Shown piece by piece: positions 15,713-23,665 of a DNA stretch of 64,000 nt; the stretch's first letter is position 1; each line of letters begins with the position of its first letter. The position numbers and the translations under genes are program-made. This DNA comes from Streptomyces fradiae (GTDB lineage: Bacteria; Actinomycetota; Actinomycetes; Streptomycetales; Streptomycetaceae), in NCBI RefSeq assembly GCF_041270065.1, contig NZ_CP065958.1, positions 4,402,001 through 4,466,000 on the forward strand, given 5' to 3'. Below the pieces are notes generated by a model. It was not told the origin of the DNA. It saw nothing but the letters and a program-made list of their open reading frames with translations, and did not search any database.

Positions 15713-18130
15713 TCAGTAGGAGCCGAGGAAGGTGTGGTACGGGGCGAGGCTGACCGGCAGGTCGTCGCTCACGTCGATGGTGAACTGGTACGAGAGCCGG
15801 GACCTGCGTTCGTCCTCGGGGTCGTAGAAGGTCGCCGTCACGTCCTGGCAGTCCGAACCGATGCGGCAGTACGGGCTCTTCGTGACGGTGATGGTGTCGA
15901 GCGCGTACAGGTTCTTGCTGGAGCCGGGCACCTTGCTCGCGGACAGCAGGCCCTGCGCCAGCAGGTTGCTGAACGAATAGGTGTTGGTGCCCATGAAGTT
16001 GAGCGCGCGGTCGGCGGAGGTCTGTCCCAGGTTGCGGAACTGGTAGTAGATCTTGTCGAGGAACGCGCGGATCGTGAGCCGCAGCTCGTCCATGTTGCGG
16101 ACCTCGGTGTTCTCCTTCTTGGCCTCTTCCGTGATCTGGTGGATGACGGCGTCGACGAGCAGGGACTCGTGCCACGTGTACACGCCCCGGCTCTTCACCT
16201 CCACCACGGGCACGATCTGGCCGGAGTAGAGGCGGGTGGTGCGGTCGGTGAGCACACCGGGGATGGACACGCGGGAGATGTAGTCGGCGCGCTTGTCCTC
16301 CTGGCGCTCGACGTTGATGGCCTGGCCCACGATGGCGTCGCGGAACACGCGGTACACGGTCGACACCGGAGGACTGGACAGCATCGCGATGATCTCGTCG
16401 AGACCCTTGTCCTTCGCGGCGGCGAGCTCCGCGACCGACTTGCGCTTCTCCTGGGCCTCCTCGGGGAGCACCAGTGGCTGACCCCAGTCCATGGCCACGG
16501 GGGCCTCGGGCTCGAGGGCGTACACCGTGGCACCGTCCATGACGAGGGTCCAGGTGAGCTTGTCGCAGGCCCAGGGCGCGCCCAGGAGGTAGTCGTGGAG
16601 CTGGGTCACGTTGTACGGGTCGGGCTCCTGCTCGACCTCTTCTTCGCCGACCGTGGTGGTGACGTACGGCATCTGCTGCCGGAAGCCGTCACGGCGGGCC
16701 TCGGTCGGGTAGTCGAAGCCGATGGTGCCGATCGCGTAGACCAGCCGGCGTCCTCCTGTCGTACCAACGTCTCCGCCCCCGCAGGTGCAGGCGGCCGGGT
16801 CGCTGCCGCCGCATCCGCACGCGGGGCGTACGCCGGAGTGTGAGGGGGCGTACGTGGGGGCGTACGCGGTGGGCGCGGGCGCTGGTTCCGGGGCCTGGGC
16901 CGGGGGCGGAGCCGGTACGGGGGCTGCCTGGACCTGGGGTTGGACCTGGGCTTGGACCGGTGCCGGTGCCGGGGCTTGGGCCACCGGGGGCGGGGCGGGT
17001 GCTCCGCCGTCGGCGGTGACGCCGGCCGGCACCGGTGCCGGGGTCTGGGGTGCGGGGGCCTGCGGTACGGCCACGGCCACGGGCGTGGGCGCGGGTGCGG
17101 GTGCGGGTGCGGGCGGCGGCGGGGCGGCCGCGGGGGCGACGGCCTGCTGCGGTGCGGTGGCCTCTTGCGGCACGGGCGCGGAAGCGGCTGCGGGAGTGGT
17201 CACGGCTGTCTCCTCTTTCCTGGTCCTGGTGACGTGGGCGAGCGCCCGGACGGCGTCCAGGCTGCCGCCGAGCCTGCGGCGGCAGTCCGGGGCGTCCGGG
17301 TCGGCGCAGTCGGGGGCGGTGGCCGTCGTGAGCAGGGTCTGCCCCGCGGCCCTGGGGTCCGCCGCGCCGCCGCCGGCCAGCTGGGCGGCGACGAGCAGCG
17401 CCGCCGTACCGGCCACGAGGGGGGTGGCGAAACTGCTCCCGGTGAGGGAGGCGAGGCCGCCGCCGGGTGCGGCGCCCTCGATGTCCTGGCCGGGGGCGAG
17501 GATTCCGTGGGTGCGGTAGGCGGCACCCCAGTTGCTGATGTCGAGCGGCCGGCCGTCGGCCGCGGCGGCGCCGACGGCCAGGACGGAGGGGTGGGCGGCG
17601 GGCACCTGGAGGGTGTCGGCGCCGTCGTTCCCGACGGCCGAGACGACCAGGACGCCGCGGTCCTCGCAGAGCCGCAGGGCCCGGGCGAGCAGGGGGTCGG
17701 CCTGGCCGTCGGCGGTCCGTTCGCCGCCGCTGAGGTTGATGACGTGCGCGCCCTCCTCGACCGCCCGCTCGATGGCGCGGGCCAGGTCCAGCTGGGGCAC
17801 CCGGCCGCCGTCACCGCCGTGGGCGCCGTTGCCGCCGTCGCGGAAGACCGGCAGGAGCAGGCCGCGGCAGCGCGGGACGAGCCCGGTCAGGGGACTGTCC
17901 GGCATGCCGAAGAGGAGGCTCGCCACGTGTGTGCCGTGCCGGGACATGGGTCCCTGACCGGCGGGTTCCTGCACCACAGTGGTGAGGCGCGTGAGATCCG
18001 CGCCCGCGAAGCAGGGGTGGGTGAGGTCGACGGGGCCGTCGAGCAGCGCCACGCACACCCGCGGGTCGCCGAGCGGCTGACCGGGCTGTGCGTGAAGTGC
18101 GCCCTCGCCGAGGATCGCCCGAGGCTTCAT
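15713..18130 (-). CDS. Subtilisin fused to PatA/PatG-like C-terminal domain
   Basis: 805 aa. The N-terminal S8 domain carries the catalytic triad D31 (LLDGPVD), H65 (RHGTHVA) and S233 (GSSFATP), and oxyanion N168 (VGNDG). Residues 310-430 are an Ala/Pro linker, followed by a four-cysteine cluster (C438, C440, C448, C450). The C-terminal 340 residues (from RRLVYAIGTIGFDYPTEARR to the end) resemble the domain shared by the cyanobactin maturation proteases PatA and PatG. PatA cleaves leaders and PatG macrocyclises, so this protein probably processes the four peptides encoded just downstream. No signal peptide is seen. It is divergent from a SARP-type regulator. Confidence 0.8.
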   Translation of the reverse strand: MKPRAILGEGALHAQPGQPLGDPRVCVALLDGPVDLTHPCFAGADLTRLTTVVQEPAGQGPMSRHGTHVASLLFGMPDSPLTGLVPRCRGLLLPVFRDGGNGAHGGDGGRVPQLDLARAIERAVEEGAHVINLSGGERTADGQADPLLARALRLCEDRGVLVVSAVGNDGADTLQVPAAHPSVLAVGAAAADGRPLDISNWGAAYRTHGILAPGQDIEGAAPGGGLASLTGSSFATPLVAGTAALLVAAQLAGGGAADPRAAGQTLLTTATAPDCADPDAPDCRRRLGGSLDAVRALAHVTRTRKEETAVTTPAAASAPVPQEATAPQQAVAPAAAPPPPAPAPAPAPTPVAVAVPQAPAPQTPAPVPAGVTADGGAPAPPPVAQAPAPAPVQAQVQPQVQAAPVPAPPPAQAPEPAPAPTAYAPTYAPSHSGVRPACGCGGSDPAACTCGGGDVGTTGGRRLVYAIGTIGFDYPTEARRDGFRQQMPYVTTTVGEEEVEQEPDPYNVTQLHDYLLGAPWACDKLTWTLVMDGATVYALEPEAPVAMDWGQPLVLPEEAQEKRKSVAELAAAKDKGLDEIIAMLSSPPVSTVYRVFRDAIVGQAINVERQEDKRADYISRVSIPGVLTDRTTRLYSGQIVPVVEVKSRGVYTWHESLLVDAVIHQITEEAKKENTEVRNMDELRLTIRAFLDKIYYQFRNLGQTSADRALNFMGTNTYSFSNLLAQGLLSASKVPGSSKNLYALDTITVTKSPYCRIGSDCQDVTATFYDPEDERRSRLSYQFTIDVSDDLPVSLAPYHTFLGSY

Positions 18131-18413
18131 TCCGACCTCCCGACCTGCGTTCCGTGCCGGTGCATGTCGGTACGAGCGTCGGAGCGCCGCGTTCCCGGCC
18201 CGTCACCCGGAATGTCCAAGCCGCGTGGGCGGAGCGTTTCCGGGGCGTGGCCGGGAGCATTTCCACGGCGTTTGGCAGCCGGTCAGAGCGTTGGTCCGGC
18301 GGGTCCGGGAAAGCGCGGGAAATCGTGCGGAAAAGGTGCGGGCCCCGGGCGGGCCGGCGCCGGAAAGCCTGAAAACAGGGGTGCCGCGGGGGCGCTGTCC
18401 GGGCGGGGAGCGG

Positions 18414-19160
18414 ATGCGTGATCCACCGGCCGGTTGCACAGTGAGGGGTGTGTCATCGAACGGCGTATACCTCGAACTGCTCGGCGCCTTCGAGCTCTCA
18501 TACGCCGGATGCCGCATCCCCCTCCCCTCAGGGGCACAGCGCCTGTTGGCGCTGCTTGCCGTGCACACGGCCGGTGTGTACCGGGGTGCGGCAGCCGAGC
18601 TGCTCTGGCCCGACTGCGTCCCGAGCAGGGCGTCCGCGAACCTCAGGACCGCGCTGTGCCACGGCCGGCGCGCCGGGCCCGTGACGGCGGTCGAGTGCGT
18701 GGACCGGCGGCTGCGGCTCGCCCCGGTCGTGGCCGTCGACCTGCACTGCGTACGGGTGGCAGCCCAGCGGTCGGTGACGGACGGCGCCCCGCCCGCGGAG
18801 CACGAGGACCTGGTCGCCCGGCTCCGGGACGAGCTGCTGCCGCGCTGGCCGGACGAGTGGCTGGTCCTGGAGCGCGAGCGCTGGGACCAGCTGAGACTGC
18901 ACGCCCTGGAGGCCCTCGCGGAGCGGCTGCGCCGCGAGGGCGAGTATCTGGACGCGTTCCAGACGGCGTTGACCGCGAGCCAGATCGATCCGATCAGGGA
19001 GACGGCCCAGCGGATCCTGGTCGAGATCCTCCTCGCCGAGGGCAACCGGGCGTGCGCGGTGAAGCGCTACCAGGAGTACCGGCGGCTGCTGCGCCGGGAG
19101 TTGGCGGTGGAGCCGTCTCCCCTGATGACCCGTCTGGTCCAGGACGCGATCTCCGCGTAG
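18414..19160 (+). CDS. BTAD-domain (SARP-like) regulator
   Basis: 248 aa from ATG 18414; GTG 18450 is an alternative. The N-terminal part (YLELLGAFELSYAGCRIPLPSGAQRLLALLAV...LWPDCVPSRASANLRTAL) is a winged-helix domain of the OmpR/SARP type, and the rest is a bacterial transcriptional activator domain (LREGEYLDAFQTAL, AVKRYQEYRRLLRRELAVEPSPLM). Short SARPs of this size are usually pathway-specific activators. It is transcribed away from the PatA/PatG-like protease gene across a 283-base gap, which makes that peptide locus the likely target. The gap shows no strong palindrome. Confidence 0.82.
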   Translation: MRDPPAGCTVRGVSSNGVYLELLGAFELSYAGCRIPLPSGAQRLLALLAVHTAGVYRGAAAELLWPDCVPSRASANLRTALCHGRRAGPVTAVECVDRRLRLAPVVAVDLHCVRVAAQRSVTDGAPPAEHEDLVARLRDELLPRWPDEWLVLERERWDQLRLHALEALAERLRREGEYLDAFQTALTASQIDPIRETAQRILVEILLAEGNRACAVKRYQEYRRLLRRELAVEPSPLMTRLVQDAISA

Positions 19161-19190
19161 GAGGCGTGGGTCTCAGGCGCCTCAGTTGCC

Positions 19191-20489
19191 TCAGACGGTG
19201 CAGTCGACGGCGTTCTCGGTCGCTGCGGTGGCCGGGGCCGGGGCCGGGGAGCTGCTGCGGGCGACGACCCTGCCGGCCGGTGTACGGCTCAGGCGCAGCG
19301 AGAGCGTGACCGCGGCCAGGCCGAGGAGGGTCATCGCGGCGCCCGCCCAGGCCGGGGAGGCGAAGCCGAGGCCGGCGTCGATGACGGTGCCGCCGAGCCA
19401 GGGGCCGCCGGTGTTGCCGAGGTTGAAGGCGGCGGTGGTGGTGGCGCCGGCGAGGGTGGGGGCGGCGCCCGCGACGTTGAACATGCGGGCGTTGAGGGCG
19501 GGGGCCGTGTAGAAGGCGGAGACGCCGAGGAGGAAGGTCAGCAGGATCGTCGCGACCGGGCTGGAGGCGAACAGGGCCAGGGCGACCAGGAAGACGGTGG
19601 AGGCGGTGATGCCGCTGAGGAGGACGCCGAAGAGGTGGGCGTCGGCGACCCGGCCGCCGATGTACGTACCGAGGAGGGCGCCGATGCCGAAGAGGGCGAG
19701 GACGCCGGAGACCCAGCCCTTGTCGAGGCCGGAGACGTCGGTGAGCAGCGGGGCCAGGTAGGAGAAGGCGCAGAAGACGCCGCCGGCGGCGAGGGCGGTG
19801 ATCAGGACGGAGAGCAGCACCTGCCGGTCGCGGTAGATGACCAGCTCGCCCTTGAGCCGGGGCCTGGTCTCGGGGAGCGGGATGTGCGGGATGCGGGTGA
19901 CGACGCCGACGAGGGCGATCGCGGAGGCGACGGCGACGGCCCAGAAGGCGGAGCGCCAGCCGAGGTGCTCGCCGAGGAAGGCGCCGGCCGGGACGCCGAG
20001 GACGTTGGCGATCGACAGGCCGCCGATCATCACGGCCATGGCGCGGGCGCGGGCGCCCATCGGCACCATCGCGATGGCCACGGCGGCGCCGACCGCCCAG
20101 AACCCGGCGCAGGCGAGCGCGCTCACGACGCGCGAGACGAAGAGCACCGCGTAGTTCGGCGCGAGCGCGCCGGCGACCTGGCCGAGGCCGAAGAGGGTGA
20201 TCAGGGCGACCAGGGTGGTCCTACGGGGGAGCCGGAGGGTGGCGACGGCGAGCAGCGGCGCGCCCACCACCATGCCGATCGCGAAGGCCGAGATGAGCAG
20301 GCCCGCGCGCGGGATGGAGACGTTCATGTCCTCCGCGATGGGCGGGAGCAGCCCGGACAGCATGAACTCGCTCGTGCCGAGCGCGAAGACGGAGAGGCCG
20401 AGGATGTAGACGGCCAGGGGCATGCGGGTGGTGGCGGGCGGGGAGACGGGCGGGGCGGCTTCGGCGGTGTCGGCGGAGGAAGACGGCAT
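19191..20489 (-). CDS. DHA1-family efflux transporter, Cmx/CmrA type
   Basis: 432 aa, twelve predicted transmembrane helices. The opening MPLAVYILGLSVFALGTSEFMLSGLLPPIAEDM and the motif GAPLLAVATLRLPRR are those of actinobacterial Cmx/CmrA chloramphenicol exporters and related drug/proton antiporters. Actual substrates cannot be read from sequence. It lies downstream of the marR-type gene on the same strand (84-base gap), so it is probably part of a MarR-controlled efflux operon. Confidence 0.85.
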   Translation of the reverse strand: MPSSSADTAEAAPPVSPPATTRMPLAVYILGLSVFALGTSEFMLSGLLPPIAEDMNVSIPRAGLLISAFAIGMVVGAPLLAVATLRLPRRTTLVALITLFGLGQVAGALAPNYAVLFVSRVVSALACAGFWAVGAAVAIAMVPMGARARAMAVMIGGLSIANVLGVPAGAFLGEHLGWRSAFWAVAVASAIALVGVVTRIPHIPLPETRPRLKGELVIYRDRQVLLSVLITALAAGGVFCAFSYLAPLLTDVSGLDKGWVSGVLALFGIGALLGTYIGGRVADAHLFGVLLSGITASTVFLVALALFASSPVATILLTFLLGVSAFYTAPALNARMFNVAGAAPTLAGATTTAAFNLGNTGGPWLGGTVIDAGLGFASPAWAGAAMTLLGLAAVTLSLRLSRTPAGRVVARSSSPAPAPATAATENAVDCTV

Positions 20490-20573
20490 GACATGGGCAA
20501 CCTGCGGTTTGTGCCTGTCATTCCTCTGCGAGTGATCGTCTCGCGATACGGGACGGTACGGGTGGGGCCGGGC

Positions 20574-21050
20574 CTACAGGCCCTGGTGCACCCGCAGCAG
20601 CAGGGCGTGGAGGGCGCGCCGCTCGTCCGCGTCGAGCGGGGCCAGCACCTCGTCCTGGACGGCGCGGGCCTCGGCGTCGAGTTCGGCGAGGGCGGTGCGG
20701 CCCTCGGGGGTGAGGGAGACCGAGACGCGCCGCCGGTCGCGCGGATCGCGGGCCCGCTCGACCCAGCCGGCGGCGGCCAGCTGGTCGATCACCTTGGTCA
20801 TGTCGCTGGCGTCCACCCCGAGCCGTACCACCAGCTCCCGCTGCGCGTGCGGCCCGAAGTCGGCGAGCGCGGCGAGCACCGCCATGTCCCACAGCCGCAG
20901 CTCGCGCCGGGCGAGCCGGGCGGCGAGGCGGCCGCGGGCGGTCTTGCCGACGCGGGAGACGAGGTACGTGCTCAGGTCGAGCAGTGTCGGCGGCGTCGCG
21001 TGCGCGGACGGTGCGGACCGTGCGGACGGTGCGGGCTGTGCGGAATCCAT
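20574..21050 (-). CDS. MarR family transcriptional regulator
   Basis: 158 aa from ATG 21050. Winged helix-turn-helix with the MarR signature: ELRLWDMAVLAALADFGPHAQRELVVRLGVDASDMTKVIDQLAAAGWVERARDPRDRRRVSVSLT. A short Ala/Ser/Pro N-terminus precedes it. These dimers bind inverted repeats and are released by phenolic or drug ligands. Its promoter region contains two strong palindromes. It heads the operon with the efflux gene and is divergent from a glyoxalase-fold gene, so it probably controls both directions. Confidence 0.9.
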   Translation of the reverse strand: MDSAQPAPSARSAPSAHATPPTLLDLSTYLVSRVGKTARGRLAARLARRELRLWDMAVLAALADFGPHAQRELVVRLGVDASDMTKVIDQLAAAGWVERARDPRDRRRVSVSLTPEGRTALAELDAEARAVQDEVLAPLDADERRALHALLLRVHQGL

Positions 21051-21061
21051 GGCCCGAATTC

Positions 21062-21095
21062 TAGGGTCCAACCCTATAGTGGGTCTGTACCCACT
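21062..21095. promoter_or_regulatory. Twin palindromic MarR operators
   Basis: Two perfect inverted repeats sit between the marR-type gene and the divergent glyoxalase-fold gene: TAGGGT-CCA-ACCCTA (21062-21076) and AGTGGGT-CTGT-ACCCACT (21078-21095). The spacing and position directly upstream of the regulator's start fit autoregulatory operators. Confidence 0.75.
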
Positions 21096-21134
21096 AATCA
21101 TCGCGTGTCCCGCGACCCCATGAGGAAGGCCGGC

Positions 21135-21536
21135 ATGGACGCCCTCTACCCCCGCCTGCTCGTCACCCGCTTCCCCGACTGCTTCCGCTTCTACGCCGCC
21201 GTCCTCCCGCCCCTGACGGGCGCCCGCCTCGCGAAGGGCGCCCCGGCCGGCCCGTACGCCAACTGGGACCGCGACGACCAGTCCGTCCTCTCCCTCTTCG
21301 ACCGCGCCGCGATGTCCACCACCCTCGGCACCGCGCCCCTCCCCGCCGACCCCGCCCAGGACACCACGATGCTCGTCCTCCGCGTCGACGACGTGGACCA
21401 GGGCTTCGCCCTCTGCCTGCAGCACGGCGGAGCCCCGGTGACAACCCCCGCCGCCCGCCCCGAATGGGGCCCGACCCTCCGCACCGCCCACCTCCGCGAC
21501 CCGGAGGGCCGCCTGATCGAGCTGCAGTCCTACTGA
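21135..21536 (+). CDS. VOC/glyoxalase-fold protein
   Basis: 133 aa, ATG 21135 behind GAGGAAGG. Two beta-alpha-beta-beta-beta units of the vicinal-oxygen-chelate fold are visible: YPRLLVTRFPDCFRFYAAVL at the start and LVLRVDDVDQGFALCLQHGG...HLRDPEGRLIELQSY at the end. Such proteins include bleomycin- and drug-binding proteins and lyases. Divergent from marR with shared operators, so it may take part in the same resistance response. Confidence 0.85.
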   Translation: MDALYPRLLVTRFPDCFRFYAAVLPPLTGARLAKGAPAGPYANWDRDDQSVLSLFDRAAMSTTLGTAPLPADPAQDTTMLVLRVDDVDQGFALCLQHGGAPVTTPAARPEWGPTLRTAHLRDPEGRLIELQSY

Positions 21537-21571
21537 CAACTGCTGTGGGTCCGGGCTGTCGAGCCGTCAGT

Positions 21572-21856
21572 TCACTTGGACCAAGGCGCTGTCACGCGGA
21601 CGATCACGATGACGTCATCGCGCCGGTCTTCCTGGTACCAGACGATCAGGAGTCCGCGCGCAAAGCTCTTGAGCCGGGATACCGCAGGCTCGCCGTACAT
21701 CGGCGGACCCGTGTATCGGACCGAAGCAGCATCCGCGAGCTCTCGAGCGATCTTCTCGGCCTCTGCCTTGTCCTCCGGGGAGAGACCGGCTCCGTCGCCC
21801 TTGTCTCCCACGACGTGGTCTGCGTCCGGGTCGTACTCCCACGTCCAGTCGCTCAA
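21572..21856 (-). CDS. Small RelE/ParE-like protein, possible toxin
   Basis: 94 aa. The middle helix (PEDKAEAEKIARELADAASVRYTGPPMYGEP) and the ending LLIVWYQEDRRDDVIVIVRV resemble small ParE/RelE-type toxins, in which a final beta strand closes the fold. It overlaps the upstream gene by ATGA. Toxin activity is inference from size, fold pattern and gene pairing. Confidence 0.6.
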   Translation of the reverse strand: MSDWTWEYDPDADHVVGDKGDGAGLSPEDKAEAEKIARELADAASVRYTGPPMYGEPAVSRLKSFARGLLIVWYQEDRRDDVIVIVRVTAPWSK

Positions 21857-22200
21857 TCCGAGACCTCGCGCTCCGCCTCGGCGATCATCCGCCCGATCTC
21901 CGCCGACGCGGCCCGCCGCACGGCCCTGTCTTCCGCGGTCCCGGAGATGGTCTCCAGCTCATGCAGCCGGGCAGCTCTCTCCGGGGTGCGGCGCAGCGCC
22001 ACCCAGATGCCCCACCGGCGGATGAAGAGATGCATGGGCGTCGTGCTGTCGGTCTGGATGGCTTCCTGCCATGCCTGCCGGAACTCCTGCTCGAACTCGA
22101 CGGCGGCGGCGAGGTCGATACGGTTCACTGCCACCCGGAGCGCGGCCTCGGTGAGAGGCGGCATCGGCAATGCGGCGTCGCTGATGGGCGAGGTCGTCAT
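21853..22200 (-). CDS. DUF6247-like small protein, possible antitoxin
   Basis: 115 aa. The helical segment AVEFEQEFRQAWQEAIQTDSTTPMHLFIRRWGIWVALRR is reminiscent of the DUF6247 family that precedes small toxin-like genes in Streptomyces; the assignment is from memory of the family. The start is ATG 22200. Coupled to the 94-residue gene by overlapping stop and start, which suits a two-gene toxin-antitoxin order with antitoxin first. Confidence 0.55.
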   Translation of the reverse strand: MTTSPISDAALPMPPLTEAALRVAVNRIDLAAAVEFEQEFRQAWQEAIQTDSTTPMHLFIRRWGIWVALRRTPERAARLHELETISGTAEDRAVRRAASAEIGRMIAEAEREVSD

Positions 22201-22355
22201 CGGGCCCTCCTCGGTGAGATCTGCTTCACGGTATCGCGCTCGCGGCGCACGAGGCGGGCCGTTCTCGACGCGATGCGGTGACGATGCCGCGCCCCGGGTC
22301 GACGGACCCGGCCCGGGGCGCGGACCCGCAGAACACTTCGTGTCCTGCGGTGATC

Positions 22356-22586
22356 TCATCCCGCCTCTTCCGACCGCGGGCGATGCCTGTTCCGGAGGAG
22401 GTCGAGGGCATCGGGCTGCGGCGGGAAGTGCGGCGCGCATTCCCGGCACGCGTACACGTTCCACCCGGGCCCCGAGTTCTGGTGCACCTCGGCGACGATC
22501 ACGGGTGCGTCCGTGACGTGGTGACAGCGCACGCACATGCGGACCGGCTTCCGCGACGTCGTGTCAGGGGTCGGCTCGCTCACCAT
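22356..22586 (-). CDS. Small zinc-ribbon-like protein
   Basis: 76 aa. Two CxxC pairs (MCVRCHHVTD and YACRECAPHF) about 28 residues apart suggest a zinc ribbon. Not recognised beyond that. Its ATG at 22586 overlaps the end of the upstream gene, so they are coupled. Confidence 0.65.
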   Translation of the reverse strand: MVSEPTPDTTSRKPVRMCVRCHHVTDAPVIVAEVHQNSGPGWNVYACRECAPHFPPQPDALDLLRNRHRPRSEEAG

Positions 22587-22858
22587 GCCACCCCCGCGGC
22601 GTGGATGTCCCGGGTGTCCAGGTCGAGTCCGAAGTCCGCCGCCAGAAAGAGGCTGAGACGCCGCCATCGCCGGCGGGCGCGCTCTTCCTGTCGTTCGAGC
22701 GCGACAAGGTAGGGGCGGATGAGGGGGGTGTCCGCTCCGTCGAGCGTTTCCCCGAGACCGTACGGGGAGCGGGGGCGAACGGCCTGCCCCTGGGGCCCGG
22801 AACCGGGCGCGAGCAGGCCCAGCAGCCGCGCGAGCAGCGCGGCGATAAGGTTTCGCAC
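22580..22858 (-). CDS. Hypothetical protein with basic helix
   Basis: 92 aa from a GTG at 22858 with GGAG eight bases upstream. A hydrophobic N-terminal helix (LIAALLARLLGLLAPG) is followed by a basic coiled segment (LERQEERARRRWRRLSLFLAADFGLDLDTRDIHAAG). No family recognised. It overlaps the zinc-ribbon-like gene and is divergent from the GntR gene. Confidence 0.55.
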   Translation of the reverse strand: MRNLIAALLARLLGLLAPGSGPQGQAVRPRSPYGLGETLDGADTPLIRPYLVALERQEERARRRWRRLSLFLAADFGLDLDTRDIHAAGVAW

Positions 22859-22948
22859 AGCCGAAGCTCCATTCTTCGGTCAGCCCCTGGGAACGGCCCT
22901 GGCCGGCCGCCCGGGGGCGTTTGCGTGTCGGGCCACACTGTAGCCGCA

Positions 22949-22968
22949 GTTATCCACGGTTATCTACG
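22949..22968. promoter_or_regulatory. Tandem 10-base repeat GTTATCYACG
   Basis: GTTATCCACG and GTTATCTACG stand directly end to end, 37 bases before the GntR start, in an A/T-richer patch. One helical turn per repeat suits a direct-repeat operator, probably for the GntR product. The TTATCCAC core also resembles a DnaA box, but no replication genes are near. Confidence 0.45.
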
Positions 22969-23004
22969 GATGCGCGGAAACCTGCGGTCACCCACGCTGA
23001 CTTC

Positions 23005-23274
23005 ATGGACCTTGACCGCACCCGACCCCTCTGGCGACAGATCGCGGCGGAGATTATCCGGCGCATCGAGAGCGGGACCTACCCGCCGGGAAGCCGTGTG
23101 CCGTCCACCCTGGAGATCGCCCAGGAGTTCGGCGTCGTGAACGCGACGGCGGCGAAGGCCATGCGGCACGTACGGGAAGAGGGTTGGACCCGGGGCGAGG
23201 TCGGCCTGGGGACCTTCGTCTCCGACCCTCTGCCGTCCACGACCGGCCCGAAGGGCGGCGAGTCCGCAGGCTGA
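23005..23274 (+). CDS. Short GntR-family regulator
   Basis: 89 aa, essentially only the GntR winged helix: PLWRQIAAEIIRRIESGTYPPGSRVPSTLEIAQEFGVVNATAAKAMRHVREEGWTRGEVGLGTFV. No effector-binding domain is present. ATG 23005 is chosen because the domain begins there; its ribosome site is poor. Stand-alone GntR DNA-binding domains like this are common on Streptomyces integrative elements and accessory islands. Confidence 0.85.
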   Translation: MDLDRTRPLWRQIAAEIIRRIESGTYPPGSRVPSTLEIAQEFGVVNATAAKAMRHVREEGWTRGEVGLGTFVSDPLPSTTGPKGGESAG

Positions 23275-23422
23275 TCGGACCGTCCGGCTCCGAACCCGCC
23301 ATGGACCAGGGGTGGCTTCGTCGTTTCCCGGCCAGACACTCCGTGCGGTCTTGACGGCTCCGATCGGTATTCGGGAACGTGACGCGCAAGACCGCGCAAG
23401 AGTCTTGGTACGGGAGGGAATC

Positions 23423-23665
23423 ATGGCCCTACGGTTTATCGCGAAGGACGACAAGTCCGGGGTGAACGGCTCTCCCACGGTGTTCGTGGACGAGGAGACC
23501 TCGGATCTGGTCTTTCAGGGCTGGAAGATCGACGAGGCGACAGAGGCGGAATGTCTTGCCTTCGGTCCGATCCCGGACCACGAGACAGTGGTCCGGATCC
23601 CAGCCAGGATGGTGCGGGCTATCAGGGAGGCATGTGATGACGCAGAGCGTCGAGAGCTTCGGTGA
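23423..23665 (+). CDS. Hypothetical protein in DUF6879/XRE operon
   Basis: 80 aa, ATG 23423 behind GGGAGGG. The sequence SPTVFVDEETSDLVFQGWKID...ETVVRIPARMVRAIREA matches small proteins that regularly precede DUF6879 genes, but no function is known. It overlaps the next gene by 29 bases, so the two are translationally coupled. Confidence 0.7.
   Translation: MALRFIAKDDKSGVNGSPTVFVDEETSDLVFQGWKIDEATEAECLAFGPIPDHETVVRIPARMVRAIREACDDAERRELR

Noticed and set aside
22949-22968. Replication origin from DnaA-box-like repeats
   Set aside because: Only two boxes, no dnaA/dnaN or replication initiator nearby; an operator is more likely.
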